Shown: one piece after another, positions 15,661 through 23,689 of the stretch
Layout of the letters: the number at the start of each line of letters is the position of its first letter
Position numbering within the stretch: position 1 is the first letter of the stretch
Origin: CAZYMF01 sp964648215
GTDB lineage: Bacteria > Desulfobacterota > Binatia > HRBIN30 > JACQVA1
DNA length: 26,663 nt
Assembly: GCA_964648215.1 (NCBI GenBank)
Contig: CAZYMF010000047.1
Coordinates: 1 to 26,663 of the forward strand
Reading direction: 5' to 3'
The notes under the pieces: model-generated
The model's input: the letters and a program-made list of their open reading frames with translations, nothing else
Databases searched by the model: none
What the model was told of the DNA's origin: nothing
Made by a program: the position numbers and the translations under genes

Positions 15661-16305
15661 ATGTCCATGTCGGTCGTATCGCTGGGCGTGGCGCGGGGGA
15701 TCGTCGTGACGCTCTTCCTCGCCTTGGCGATGGTGAAGCCGAGCGCCGCGGCAGAGATCGAAGGCGTGCATTTTCCGGATCAGTATCGGTCCGGTGACGT
15801 TACGCTGCGGCTCACCTGCGTCGGGCTCCTCCGCTACAAGCTGGTCTTCAAAGGCTACGTGGCCGCCTTGTACCTGGGTGACGGGGTTGCCGCCGGCGAC
15901 GTTCTCGGCGACGTCCCGAAACGTCTCGAGCTGAGCTATTTCTGGAGCATCAGCGGCGCGGACTTCGGCAAGGCGGGAGACCGGATTCTCGCGCAGAACG
16001 TCGACGCCCGGACCTTGGCGGCACTGCGCCCGCGTCTCGATCGCATCAACGCGCTGTATCGCGACGTCAAGCCGGGCGACCGCTACTCGCTCACCTACGT
16101 TCCCGGAGTCGGAACCGAGCTGGCGTTGAACGACCGTCGGCTCGGTCTTATCGAGGGCGCCGACTTCGCCGCGGCGTACTTTCGCATCTGGCTCGGCGAC
16201 CATCCCATCGACACGCGGCTGCGCGATCAATTGCTGGCATGCCCCAGCGGAGACAGGGAAGACGTGCGAGCCGCCGCGCCACGCGCCGAACATGGGATGC
16301 CCTGA
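15661..16305 (+). CDS. Chalcone-isomerase-like family protein, exported
   Basis: This is a 214-residue protein with an N-terminal signal peptide (hydrophobic 14-25, Ala-rich cleavage region near 29-31). The mature part, EIEGVHFPDQYRSGDVTLRLTCVGLLRYKLVFKGYVAALYLG, and the later LELSYFWSISGADFGKA and AYFRIWLGDHPIDTRLRDQLL match the bacterial chalcone-isomerase-like family (lipid-binding fold, usually periplasmic). Bacterial members are not shown to isomerise chalcones; fatty-acid or lipid binding is the usual suggestion. GGAGGAAATCG precedes the ATG. It follows the DUF2878 gene by 87 bases and likely shares its light-linked promoter. It ends the rightward arm. Confidence 0.88.
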   Translation: MSMSVVSLGVARGIVVTLFLALAMVKPSAAAEIEGVHFPDQYRSGDVTLRLTCVGLLRYKLVFKGYVAALYLGDGVAAGDVLGDVPKRLELSYFWSISGADFGKAGDRILAQNVDARTLAALRPRLDRINALYRDVKPGDRYSLTYVPGVGTELALNDRRLGLIEGADFAAAYFRIWLGDHPIDTRLRDQLLACPSGDREDVRAAAPRAEHGMP

Positions 16306-16490
16306 CGGCAGGGAAGAGCGAGCCAGCGGCAGCTCCCCGCGTTCTTGGCGCGGTGACTGTCGCCAGGCAACCTGTCGCTCACGGGTCCGGGCTGAGGATC
16401 TGCCTCCGTTTCATGGCCTCCGGGCCCGGTGACGCAAACCTGGCGCAACGCGCCTTGCTCGTCTACGCTTGTCCCAGGCGGGGAGGCACG

Positions 16491-17447
16491 ATGAAACTGG
16501 AACATCTGTCGATCCACGGACACCGCATCGCGTTCCGCAGCGCCGGCAGCGGGCCGGTGATTCTGCTGATTCACGGCATGGCGGGGAGCGCGGCGACGTG
16601 GCACCACGTCATCCCGGCGTTGGCGCAGCGCTTCACGGTCGTCGCCCCCGACCTGCTCGGGCACGGTGAGTCGGGCAAACCGCGCCGCGGCGAGTATGCG
16701 CTCGGGGCGCACGCCAACGTGCTGCGCGATCTCCTCAACGTCCTCGGTCACGAGAGAGCGACGTTCGTTGGCCAGTCGTTCGGCGGCGGCGTGGCGATGC
16801 AGCTCGCCTACCAGTTTCCCGAGCGCTGCGAGCGCCTCGTGCTGGTGAGCAGCGGCGGCCTGGGTCCGGAGGTCAACGCGTTGCTCCGGGTGCTCTCGTT
16901 GCCCGGCGCCGAGTACGTCTTCCCGCTCGTCTGTGCGCCGCCGCTGCGCGATGCGGGCGCCTGGATCGCGTCGAAGCTGCATGCCATCGGCCTGCGCGCG
17001 GCGCCGGCCGTCGAGGAGATGTGGCGCAGCTACGCATCGCTCGCCGATGCGGAAACCCGCCGCTCCTTCTTCCGTACGCTGCGCGCCGTGATCGACCTCG
17101 GCGGCCAAGCGGTGAGCGCCACCGACCGGCTGTATCTCACGTCGCAGCTACCGACGCTGATTGTCTGGGGCGCGCACGACCCGATCATTCCGGCGAGCCA
17201 CGCCAGGGACGCCCACAACGCCATGCCCGGGAGCCGCCTGGTGGTGTTCAGCGAAGCGGGGCATTTCCCCCATTGCGAGGTGCCGGATCAGTTCGTCGAG
17301 GTGCTCGTCGACTTCATGACGTCCAGCACGCCGGCGCGGCTCTCCGACGCGCACTGGCGCGAGCTGCTCCGTGCCGCGCCGGCCGCAGCGCCCGCCGCCG
17401 ATGCGGAGGTCTCCCCCGGCGGGCGGCTCGTCGTCAGCGGCGCGTGA
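16491..17447 (+). CDS. Alpha/beta-hydrolase fold protein
   Basis: This is a 318-residue cytosolic hydrolase. It has the oxyanion segment LLIHGMAGSAATW (25-37), the nucleophile elbow GQSFGGG (Ser96), GAHDPIIP (Asp230) and AGHFPH (His258), so the Ser-Asp-His triad is complete. VAPDLLGHGESGKP is typical of the epoxide-hydrolase/esterase/lactonase branch. The substrate is an ester, lactone or C-C bond and cannot be fixed from sequence. The C-terminal 35 residues are Ala/Pro-rich and dispensable-looking. The ATG at 16491 has GGGGAGGCACG before it; the longer upstream frame is low-complexity. It lies 185 bases after the chalcone-isomerase-like gene and ends at a strong hairpin (17455-17480). Confidence 0.93.
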   Translation: MKLEHLSIHGHRIAFRSAGSGPVILLIHGMAGSAATWHHVIPALAQRFTVVAPDLLGHGESGKPRRGEYALGAHANVLRDLLNVLGHERATFVGQSFGGGVAMQLAYQFPERCERLVLVSSGGLGPEVNALLRVLSLPGAEYVFPLVCAPPLRDAGAWIASKLHAIGLRAAPAVEEMWRSYASLADAETRRSFFRTLRAVIDLGGQAVSATDRLYLTSQLPTLIVWGAHDPIIPASHARDAHNAMPGSRLVVFSEAGHFPHCEVPDQFVEVLVDFMTSSTPARLSDAHWRELLRAAPAAAPAADAEVSPGGRLVVSGA

Positions 17448-17454
17448 GGAGGCG

Positions 17455-17480
17455 CCGGCCCACGCGGGCGGGTGGGCCGG
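17455..17480. terminator. GC-rich hairpin between convergent genes
   Basis: CCGGCCCAC and its perfect complement GTGGGCCGG enclose an 8-base loop. No T-run follows on either strand, so it is a factor-independent terminator only by position, between the converging hydrolase and nitronate monooxygenase genes. Confidence 0.5.
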
Positions 17481-17541
17481 GCACTGCACGACGGAAACCG
17501 CGCCGTCTCGTAGCCGAACGCCGCCGCGGGCGAAGGGATTG

Positions 17542-18516
17542 CTACAGGAAGCCCTCGAGGCGCTTGCGGATGATCTGCTCAGCGTCGCGCATGATGCGGT
17601 CGATGAGCTCCTGGCAGCTGGGAATGTCGTGGATGAGGCCCGCCACCATGCCGCAGCTCCAGGCGGCCGCATCCATCTCCCCTTCCTGCAGCACCCGGCG
17701 GTTCTTCGGCCCGGCGACGAAATCGCGAATATCCTCGATGCCGGTCGCGGCACCCTTTTCGCGCTCGATCTCGAGGATCTTCTCCACCGCCGCGTTGGTG
17801 AGGACGCGCTCGGTGTTGCGCAGCGGACGCATGATGAGCCGGGTCTGCCGCTCGTCGGCGGCGACCAGGGTCTTCTTCACGTTCTCGTGCACGGGCGCTT
17901 CCTTGGTGGCGATGAAGCGGGTGCCCATGTTCATGCCATCGGCACCGAGCGCCAGCGCCGCCACCAGGCTGCGCCCGTCCGCCATGCCGCCCGAGGCCAC
18001 GAACGGAATCTTGAGCTCCTCGCCCGCGCGCGGCAGCAGGACCATGTTGGGGATATCATCCTCGCCCGGATGGCCGCCGCACTCGAAGCCGTCGACGCTG
18101 ACCGCGTCGCAGCCGATCTTCTCCGCCTTCAGCGAATGACGGACCGAGGTGCACTTGTGGATGATCTTGATCCCCGCCGCTTTGAGCGCCGGCAGGTGCT
18201 CCTCGGGGCTGCGGCCCGCCGTCTCCACGATCTTCACGCCGCCTTCGACGATGGCCTGAATGTACTCCGGATAGGGCGGCGCAAAGAACGCCGGCAGAAA
18301 CGTGAGGTTCACGCCGAACGGCTTGTCGGTCATCTGGTGGCACTTGGCGATCTCCTTCGCCAGGTCCTCCGGCGTCGGCTGCGTCAGGCCGGTGATGATG
18401 CCGAGGCCGCCGGCATTGGAGACGGCCGACGCCAGCTCCGCGTAGCCGACGTAGTGCATGCCGCCCTGGACGATCGGATGCTCGATGCCGAAGAGTTCCG
18501 TGATGCGCGTCTTCAT
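17542..18516 (-). CDS. Nitronate monooxygenase family protein (2-nitropropane dioxygenase-like)
   Basis: This is a 324-residue FMN-dependent TIM-barrel protein. It has the N-terminal IEHPIVQGGMHYVGYAELASAVSNAGGLGIIT (11-42), the FMN-phosphate segments VASGGMADGRSLVAALALGADG and MGTRF, and the catalytic-His region VDGFECGGHPGEDD (His149). The family oxidises nitronates. Close relatives act as enoyl reductases or other flavin enzymes, so the substrate is open. The ATG at 18516 has GTGAGG just before it. It converges with the alpha/beta hydrolase and diverges from the radical SAM gene across about 340 bases. The C-terminal motif GMVAGLIHDIPSCQELIDRI is typical of the NMO class found with fatty-acid degradation genes, a weak hint to context. 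Confidence 0.92.
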   Translation of the reverse strand: MKTRITELFGIEHPIVQGGMHYVGYAELASAVSNAGGLGIITGLTQPTPEDLAKEIAKCHQMTDKPFGVNLTFLPAFFAPPYPEYIQAIVEGGVKIVETAGRSPEEHLPALKAAGIKIIHKCTSVRHSLKAEKIGCDAVSVDGFECGGHPGEDDIPNMVLLPRAGEELKIPFVASGGMADGRSLVAALALGADGMNMGTRFIATKEAPVHENVKKTLVAADERQTRLIMRPLRNTERVLTNAAVEKILEIEREKGAATGIEDIRDFVAGPKNRRVLQEGEMDAAAWSCGMVAGLIHDIPSCQELIDRIMRDAEQIIRKRLEGFL

Positions 18517-18858
18517 AGTCCTCACATTCTCCCGTTGAAAGTCTTTCTGGTGGCTTCCGGATCGCCGGCGCACCTGCCCGCGTAGGGATGCCGATAGCCC
18601 ACTTCGGCACGTCGGGGCAAGACAGCCGCGCGGGTTGCCGCGCCAGATCCGGGGCCGCTGAGCTCTCCCTCGCCCTTCGGGGCCGCCCCGATCTCCTCGC
18701 GCACGCTGTTTTCGGGGCCCAACGTGAGCCCGAATCCTGCCCGGACACGATCGGGTGTCCAGACGACGGCGATGCCGCCCGCTCCCCCGACGCTGAAGCT
18801 TCCACGCTGCCGTGCCGAGGTGTATCGTCGTGAGCGACGAGCAGTCGCGGGAGGGGCC
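18517..18858. other. Divergent intergenic region
   Basis: About 340 bases separate the nitronate monooxygenase and radical SAM starts. A minus-strand open frame (18522-18860) covers it but has no recognisable family and no ribosome site, so no gene is called. No promoter is clear. Confidence 0.45.
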
Positions 18859-19746
18859 ATGCGATACGAAGGAGCGGTTTATCGACCTCCGAGCGAAGCC
18901 GGGTCTCTGATCATCCAGGCGACACTCGCGTGCCCGCACAACAAGTGCGCGTTTTGCGGGATGTACCAGGGGCGCCGGTTCCACGTGCGCCCGGTCGAAG
19001 AGGTCGTCGAAGATCTCGACAGCGCCCTGCACGTGTACGGGCCCGAGCGCGTGCGAACCATTTTTCTGGCCGACGGCAACACCGCGGTGCTGCCCGCCGA
19101 AAAGCTGGTCGCGATCGGCGATGCGGCGCGCGCGCGCTTTCCGCAACTGCAGCGGATCACGATGTACGGCTCGGCCAAGTTCTTGGTCAAGAAGAGCCTG
19201 CAGGAGTGGCAGCGGGTGGCGGCGGCGGGCATCACCCGCATCCACTCGGGGCTGGAGTCGGGCGATGCCGACACGCTGCGCGCGATCAACAAGGGCGTGA
19301 CGCCCGAGGAGGCGGCCCGGGCCTACCGCCACGTGATGAGCGCCGGCATCGAGCTTTCGGTGTACCTGATGGTCGGCGTGGCCGGCACCGAACGCTGGCG
19401 CGAGCACGCGCTCGGCAGTGCCGCGGTTCTGAACCAGGCACCCCCCACCTTCGTGCGGCTGCGCACGTTCGTGCCGCACCCGGGCACGCCGTGGCACGAC
19501 CGGTGGCGCGACGGAGCCCTGACCTTGCTGTCGCCGTACGAGGCGCTGAACGAAACGCGCTTGCTGGTCGAACACCTGCAGGGGCCGACCATGCTGCTGT
19601 CGGATCATGTCTCGAATTTCCTCGACGTGCAGGGCCAGATCCCGAAGGACAAGGCGGCGATGCTGGCGGCGGTCGACGAAGCGCTGCAGTGGCCGAGGAC
19701 TGCGTTCCGCCCGCCCACCGAGCGCATGGTCGGGCTCGGCCTGTGA
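18859..19746 (+). CDS. Radical SAM protein with CX4CX2C cluster motif
   Basis: This is a 295-residue radical S-adenosylmethionine enzyme. The 4Fe-4S motif ATLACPHNKCAFCGMY places cysteines at 25, 30 and 33, spaced CX4CX2C rather than the usual CX3CX2C. IFLADGNTAVL, a GLESGDADTLRAINKG segment and the late LRTFVPHPGTPW are typical of the COG1032/HemN-like branch that carries CPHNxCxFCxMY. The protein has no SPASM or B12 domain. It likely starts 5'-deoxyadenosyl radical chemistry on an unknown substrate; annotation as coproporphyrinogen oxidase would be unsafe. GGGAGGGG lies close before the ATG. The thioesterase gene follows after 90 bases on the same strand, possibly co-transcribed. Confidence 0.92.
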   Translation: MRYEGAVYRPPSEAGSLIIQATLACPHNKCAFCGMYQGRRFHVRPVEEVVEDLDSALHVYGPERVRTIFLADGNTAVLPAEKLVAIGDAARARFPQLQRITMYGSAKFLVKKSLQEWQRVAAAGITRIHSGLESGDADTLRAINKGVTPEEAARAYRHVMSAGIELSVYLMVGVAGTERWREHALGSAAVLNQAPPTFVRLRTFVPHPGTPWHDRWRDGALTLLSPYEALNETRLLVEHLQGPTMLLSDHVSNFLDVQGQIPKDKAAMLAAVDEALQWPRTAFRPPTERMVGLGL

Positions 19747-19836
19747 CCTCGCCGACCGGGCCGGACCAGCGGCGCCTGTTCGGTTCGGGCGCGGAAGTCC
19801 GTTCTGCAGCTTCGAATGGATCGGAGTGGAGGGCGC

Positions 19837-20265
19837 ATGGCGAATTGGAACGAACTGCTGGACCGAATCGTGGCGCGGAAGCACGTGCTACCATCGCACG
19901 CTGAAATTCTGCGGCTTCCTTCGATCGACGGATGGGAGCCAGGTCGGGTGTGGTGCACATGGAAAGTAGACCCCGATTTCATCCAGCCGCACGGCAGTCT
20001 CTTCGGAGGCTACATCTCCGCGGTTGCCGACGAGATGATCGGCATGGCGACCATCTCGGTTCTCGCGGACGGGGAAGCGTTCGCGACCTCCGAGTGCCAC
20101 GTTCGCTACTTGCGACCGATCCGCGACGGCAATCTCGAGATCGAAGCGAAGGTCCTGCGCCGAAGTCGGTCGGTCGCGCACGTCGAGGCGACTTTCACGG
20201 CCAGCGATGGCGATCTGGTTGCCAAGGCCAGTGGCACCCAGGTCATTCGCACCGCGGAAAGGTAA
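19837..20265 (+). CDS. PaaI-family hotdog-fold thioesterase
   Basis: This is a 142-residue single hotdog domain. HGSLFGGYISAVADEMIG (52-69) is the PaaI/YbgC-type active-site segment: HGxxxGG followed by a helix with Asp65/Glu66 as likely catalytic acids. Strands such as ATSECHVRYLRPIRDGNLEIEAKVLRRSRSVAHVEATF complete the fold. It should hydrolyse a CoA thioester. The ATG at 19837 has GGAGGGCGC upstream, and an earlier ATG at 19816 lacks one. It follows the radical SAM gene by 90 bases and converges with the monooxygenase fusion across 234 bases. The acyl group is unknown. Confidence 0.9.
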   Translation: MANWNELLDRIVARKHVLPSHAEILRLPSIDGWEPGRVWCTWKVDPDFIQPHGSLFGGYISAVADEMIGMATISVLADGEAFATSECHVRYLRPIRDGNLEIEAKVLRRSRSVAHVEATFTASDGDLVAKASGTQVIRTAER

Positions 20266-20499
20266 GGACTGCGAGCTGCCCCGTCTCGCTCGGCAAACCA
20301 TGGTGATGCGTGACGATGCTACTGTACGACCGATGAATCCAACCGGTCTCGACGCCGCCAACTTCGTCTCCTGGATCGCTCACGAGTGCCAGGCGCGCTA
20401 GGGATGGAGGCGAGGGATACCGAGCCACCGATCGCAGTCGCCCCGAAGGAGCCAGCGCGCGGCGCTCGTTGTGCATCGGCGTCGAGCGTGCAGCGTGCC
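20266..20499. other. Convergent intergenic region
   Basis: This is 234 bases between the thioesterase and monooxygenase stop codons. One short plus frame (ATG at 20300, 33 codons) is seen but not recognised. No clear terminator hairpin was found. Confidence 0.4.
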
Positions 20500-22917
20500 T
20501 CAGGAATCGAGCGGAGCCGCGGCGGAGGCAGTGAAGAAGGCGCGGAGCGCCGTGCCGATCTTGGCGCGCGCCGCGGTCGCCGACAGGATCAGGTCCACGG
20601 CAGGCACCGAGGTGTGGATCTGGCCGCGNNNNNNNNNNNNNNNNNNNNNNNNNNNNNNNNNNNNNNNNNNNNNNNNNNNNNNNNNNNNNNNNNNNNNNNN
20701 NNNNNNNNNNNNNNNNNNNNNNNNNNNNGGGCCGCCGGCATCGCGGGCCATCTGGCAGACGACGGCGGCGATGTTGCCGCCGGCGCTCCAGCCGCAAACG
20801 GCCATCTGCCCCGGCCGGCCGCCGAGTGCTCCGGCGTTGGCCGCGATCCAGCGGACCGCGGCGAAGCCGTCGTCGACCGCGGCGGGAAAACGAGACTCGG
20901 GCGCGTGGCGGTAGTCGACCGAAACGACGATGGCGCCGGATCGAACGCACAGGTCGCGGCAGAACGGGTCGTCGGAATCGTGGCCGCCGAGCACCCAGCC
21001 GCCGCCGTGGAAGTAGACGACGATCGGGTGCGGACCCGAGTCGGCGGGACGGTAGAGGCGGAAAGTCAGCGGACCGGCCGCGCCGGGCAGTTGGCCGTCG
21101 ACGACCTCGCCCACCTCGGGCCCGGGCGGTCGCTGGGCCGCCATGGCAAGGGTGAAGGCTCGGGCATCCTGGACGGAAAGGGTGTCGAGCGCCGGCGCGC
21201 CGAACTCCTGCATCAGCTCGAGCAGGATCGCGGCGTCGGGTTGTACGCGGCGGATGACGTCGTCGTTGCAGCGCGCGCCGCCGGGTCCGTCGAAGGCGAA
21301 GCCGAGATAGCCGCGCCGCACCGCCTCGTCGCAGATCTTGCGGTAGCGATCGACACCGCCGATGTACGGCAGGAACACGCGCGCCTTGCCCGGCACGTTG
21401 GCGCCCATGTACCACGAGTTCGCCCGCGGGAAGAGCGTGATCTCGGCGAAGTCGTTGACGTGTTGCACCCATCCCGCCTCGGCCCCCGGCGTCGGCTCGA
21501 CCGTGGTCAGACGCTGCTCGCGCATGTGGGCGAGGCAGGCGCTCACCCAGTCCACGTGCTGCTCGATCGACACGGCCATGTTCGACAGCACCGAAGGGCT
21601 GCCCGGACCGGTGATGGTGAAGAAGTTGGGGAAGCCGCTGGTCATCAGGCCGAGGTACGTCTTCGGGCCGTCGACCCACTTGCGGGCGAGCGCCACTCCG
21701 TCGCGGCCCCGGATGTCGACGGCGACGATGGCGCCGGTCATGGCGTCGAACCCCGTGGCGAAGACGATGACGTCGAGCTCGAAGGAGCGCGATGCCGTGT
21801 CGATGCCCTTTTCGGTGATGGCGCGGATGGGGTCCTGGCGCAGGTCGACCAGGCGGACGTGGGGGAGGTTGAACGTCTCGTAGTAGTTGGTGTCGAGGCA
21901 CGGGCGCTTGGTGCCGTAGAAGTGGTTGTTCGGGCAGAGCGCCTCCGCGGTCTCGGGATCGCGGACGATCGAGCGGATCTTGCCGCGCAGGAACTCGCAC
22001 ACGGTCTCGTTGGCCGCGGGGTTCGTGCCGATGTCGACGAAAGTCCCACTGAGCGCGAGGAGTTCGCCCGACGCGTACGCTTCCTCGTACTTGGCCAGGC
22101 GCTCCGCTTCCGACACCTGCAGCGCTCGCAGCAGGGGCATTTCTCTGGGAACGCCGCCGCCGGACATCCTGGCGGCTTCGCGGTAGGCGCGCGGATCGGC
22201 GTCGAAGGCCGCCTTCTTGGCGGCGGGCACCGGTCCGTTCTGCGCCGGCCTGGAGAAGTTCGGGGTGCGCTGGAACACGGTGAGCGCGGCGGCTTGCTGC
22301 GCGATGATGGGAATCGACTGGATTGCCGAGGACCCGGTGCCGATCACCGCCACTCGTTTTCCGGAGAAGTCGACCTCGTGGTGCGGCCAGCGGCCGGTGT
22401 AGTACGACTCGCCCGCGAAGCGATCGGCGCCCTCGATGTCCGGTGTCTTCGGCAGCGAGAGGCAGCCGGTGGCCATGACGTAGAACCGGCAGCGGATCTC
22501 GTCGCCGGCATCCGTGCGCACGCGCCAGAGCGACGCGGCGTCGTCCCATCGGGCGGCCGCGATCCGCGTGGAGAACCGAATGTCGCGGCGGAGATCGTGC
22601 TTGTCGGCGACGTGGCCGAGGTAGCGGAGGATCTCGGGCTGCGTCGCGTATCGCTCCGACCACTGCCACTCGCGCTCCAGCTCCGGGTCGAAGCTGTAGG
22701 AGTAGTCGATGCTCTCGATGTCGCAGCGGGCGCCAGGGTAGCGGTTCCAGTACCAGGTGCCGCCGACGTCGTCGGCGCTCTCGATCACCGTCGTCGAGAA
22801 CCCGAGGCCGCGCAGGCGGTGGAGCAGATACAGGCCGGCGAAGCCTGCACCCACCACGACGACGTCGACGTCCGGGACGCCAGGCGCGCGCATGGTGGTT
22901 TCGTTCCGATCAGGCAT
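20500..22917 (-). CDS. Baeyer-Villiger monooxygenase fused to HSL-type alpha/beta-hydrolase (esterase); interrupted by assembly gap
   Basis: One frame carries two enzymes. Residues about 17-545 are a type I Baeyer-Villiger monooxygenase: FAD loop GAGFAG (23-28), long fingerprint GGTWYWNRYPGARCD (52-66), NADPH loop GTGSSA (193-198), KRPCLDTNYYETFN with the likely catalytic Arg338, and ATGF at 387-390. The short fingerprint FxGxxxHxxxWP reads FAGESYYTGRWP, so its His is Tyr173. Residues about 555 onward are an HSL-family hydrolase: HGGGW (637-641), YRHAPE (669-674) and nucleophile GWSAGG (Ser711). After the 100-N gap, GQIHTS supplies the catalytic His. The catalytic Asp region is lost in the gap, whose true length is unknown. 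Together they would turn a ketone into an ester or lactone and cleave it. GGAGAAGAAC precedes the ATG. No linker stop codon is present between the domains. Confidence 0.9.
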   Translation of the reverse strand: MPDRNETTMRAPGVPDVDVVVVGAGFAGLYLLHRLRGLGFSTTVIESADDVGGTWYWNRYPGARCDIESIDYSYSFDPELEREWQWSERYATQPEILRYLGHVADKHDLRRDIRFSTRIAAARWDDAASLWRVRTDAGDEIRCRFYVMATGCLSLPKTPDIEGADRFAGESYYTGRWPHHEVDFSGKRVAVIGTGSSAIQSIPIIAQQAAALTVFQRTPNFSRPAQNGPVPAAKKAAFDADPRAYREAARMSGGGVPREMPLLRALQVSEAERLAKYEEAYASGELLALSGTFVDIGTNPAANETVCEFLRGKIRSIVRDPETAEALCPNNHFYGTKRPCLDTNYYETFNLPHVRLVDLRQDPIRAITEKGIDTASRSFELDVIVFATGFDAMTGAIVAVDIRGRDGVALARKWVDGPKTYLGLMTSGFPNFFTITGPGSPSVLSNMAVSIEQHVDWVSACLAHMREQRLTTVEPTPGAEAGWVQHVNDFAEITLFPRANSWYMGANVPGKARVFLPYIGGVDRYRKICDEAVRRGYLGFAFDGPGGARCNDDVIRRVQPDAAILLELMQEFGAPALDTLSVQDARAFTLAMAAQRPPGPEVGEVVDGQLPGAAGPLTFRLYRPADSGPHPIVVYFHGGGWVLGGHDSDDPFCRDLCVRSGAIVVSVDYRHAPESRFPAAVDDGFAAVRWIAANAGALGGRPGQMAVCGWSAGGNIAAVVCQMARDAGGXXXXXXXXXXXXXXXXXXXXXXXXXXXXXXXXXXRGQIHTSVPAVDLILSATAARAKIGTALRAFFTASAAAPLDS
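20629..20728. other. Assembly gap of 100 N
   Basis: Exactly 100 N, the usual placeholder for a gap of unknown length. It falls within the hydrolase domain of the monooxygenase fusion. HSL-family spacing from the nucleophile to the His would need roughly 100-130 residues here, more than 100 bases can encode. Confidence 0.98.
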
Positions 22918-23101
22918 TGTTCTTCTCCGTGAGCGGCGACGTCATCTGTCGATCGCGGTGACGAATAAGTTCGCACGGAGACGGCCGGGAGTCGAGTCCG
23001 CCGGCATGGCCTTGCGATGTTGCGCAAAGAGCGATGCCATCGCAGTCGTATGGCATCGCCGGTCGCCGGGGGGTATGAACAAGGTGTGCCAGGAGGCCGC
23101 C

Positions 23102-23422
23102 ATGTTCTGTCCACAATGTAAAGCCGAGTACCGAGAGGGGATATCGCGGTGTCTCGAGTGCGGGGTGGCGCTTGTCCCGGCCCTTCCCGTCGGCGAAGCG
23201 CCGGAGTGGGTCGATTTCGTCACCGTACTACTCACGCGCAATCACTCCGAGCTCGCGTTGGCGAAATCGCTGCTGGAAGGAGCCGGGCTCCCGTTCTTCG
23301 CCAAGAACGAGGAGGTGGAGAACCTGATGGCGACGGGTCCCGTCGAGCTTCAGGTACGCCCGGAGCATGAAGCCGAGGCGAGGGAGCTGCTGCAGGACCT
23401 GACCGAGCCTCCGGAACACTGA
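23102..23422 (+). CDS. Small zinc-ribbon protein with DUF2007-like signal-transducing domain
   Basis: This is a 106-residue cytosolic protein. The N-terminus is a rubredoxin-like zinc ribbon with two CxxC knuckles (Cys3/Cys6 and Cys17/Cys20). The rest, WVDFVTVLLTRNHSELALAKSLLEGAGLPFFAKNEEVENLM...ELQVRPEHEAEARELLQDL, has the beta-alpha-beta pattern of the DUF2007 'putative signal transducing protein' family, related to PII-like folds. Function is unknown. GGAGGCCGCC sits directly before the ATG. It is divergent from the monooxygenase fusion (184 bases between starts) and followed by a hairpin at 23465-23489. Confidence 0.85.
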   Translation: MFCPQCKAEYREGISRCLECGVALVPALPVGEAPEWVDFVTVLLTRNHSELALAKSLLEGAGLPFFAKNEEVENLMATGPVELQVRPEHEAEARELLQDLTEPPEH

Positions 23423-23464
23423 CCGATTGTAGGGCAGATAGGGTCGCGACCTCTATGCCGATCG

Positions 23465-23489
23465 ATCCCGGCCTGAAGATCGCCGGGAT
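23465..23489. terminator. Hairpin after the zinc-ribbon gene
   Basis: ATCCCGGC and its perfect complement GCCGGGAT are separated by nine bases, 40 bases after the stop. There is no T-run, so the terminator role is tentative. The remaining sequence to 23689 shows nothing else. Confidence 0.4.
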
Positions 23490-23689
23490 GCGGGATGACG
23501 GTGTGCGCCCTGGAACGAGAACCGCGGGAATGCCCTGCCCGTGAGCAATAGGCAGGTGATGCCTGTGGGGCGCTGCGGGTTGCTGCAACGAGCCCAGCGG
23601 TGCGTCTTGGCGTGCGAGTTCCTACAGTCCCACGGCGTGGTCTCCCACTTGGAGGTGGCCCCGTCCGACCAAGAAATCGTCGCGGTGCC

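Noticed and set aside
18522..18860. Minus-strand 112-codon frame before the nitronate monooxygenase gene, with a GGAGGI stretch loosely like a serine-hydrolase C-terminus
   Set aside because: No family match, no ribosome site, and it covers the radical SAM leader; not enough to call a gene or remnant.
20300..20401. Short plus frame of 33 codons in the convergent gap
   Set aside because: No ribosome site, no recognised family, chance length.
20386..22932. Plus-strand 848-codon frame over the monooxygenase fusion
   Set aside because: Antisense shadow bridged by the N run; the minus strand holds the motifs.
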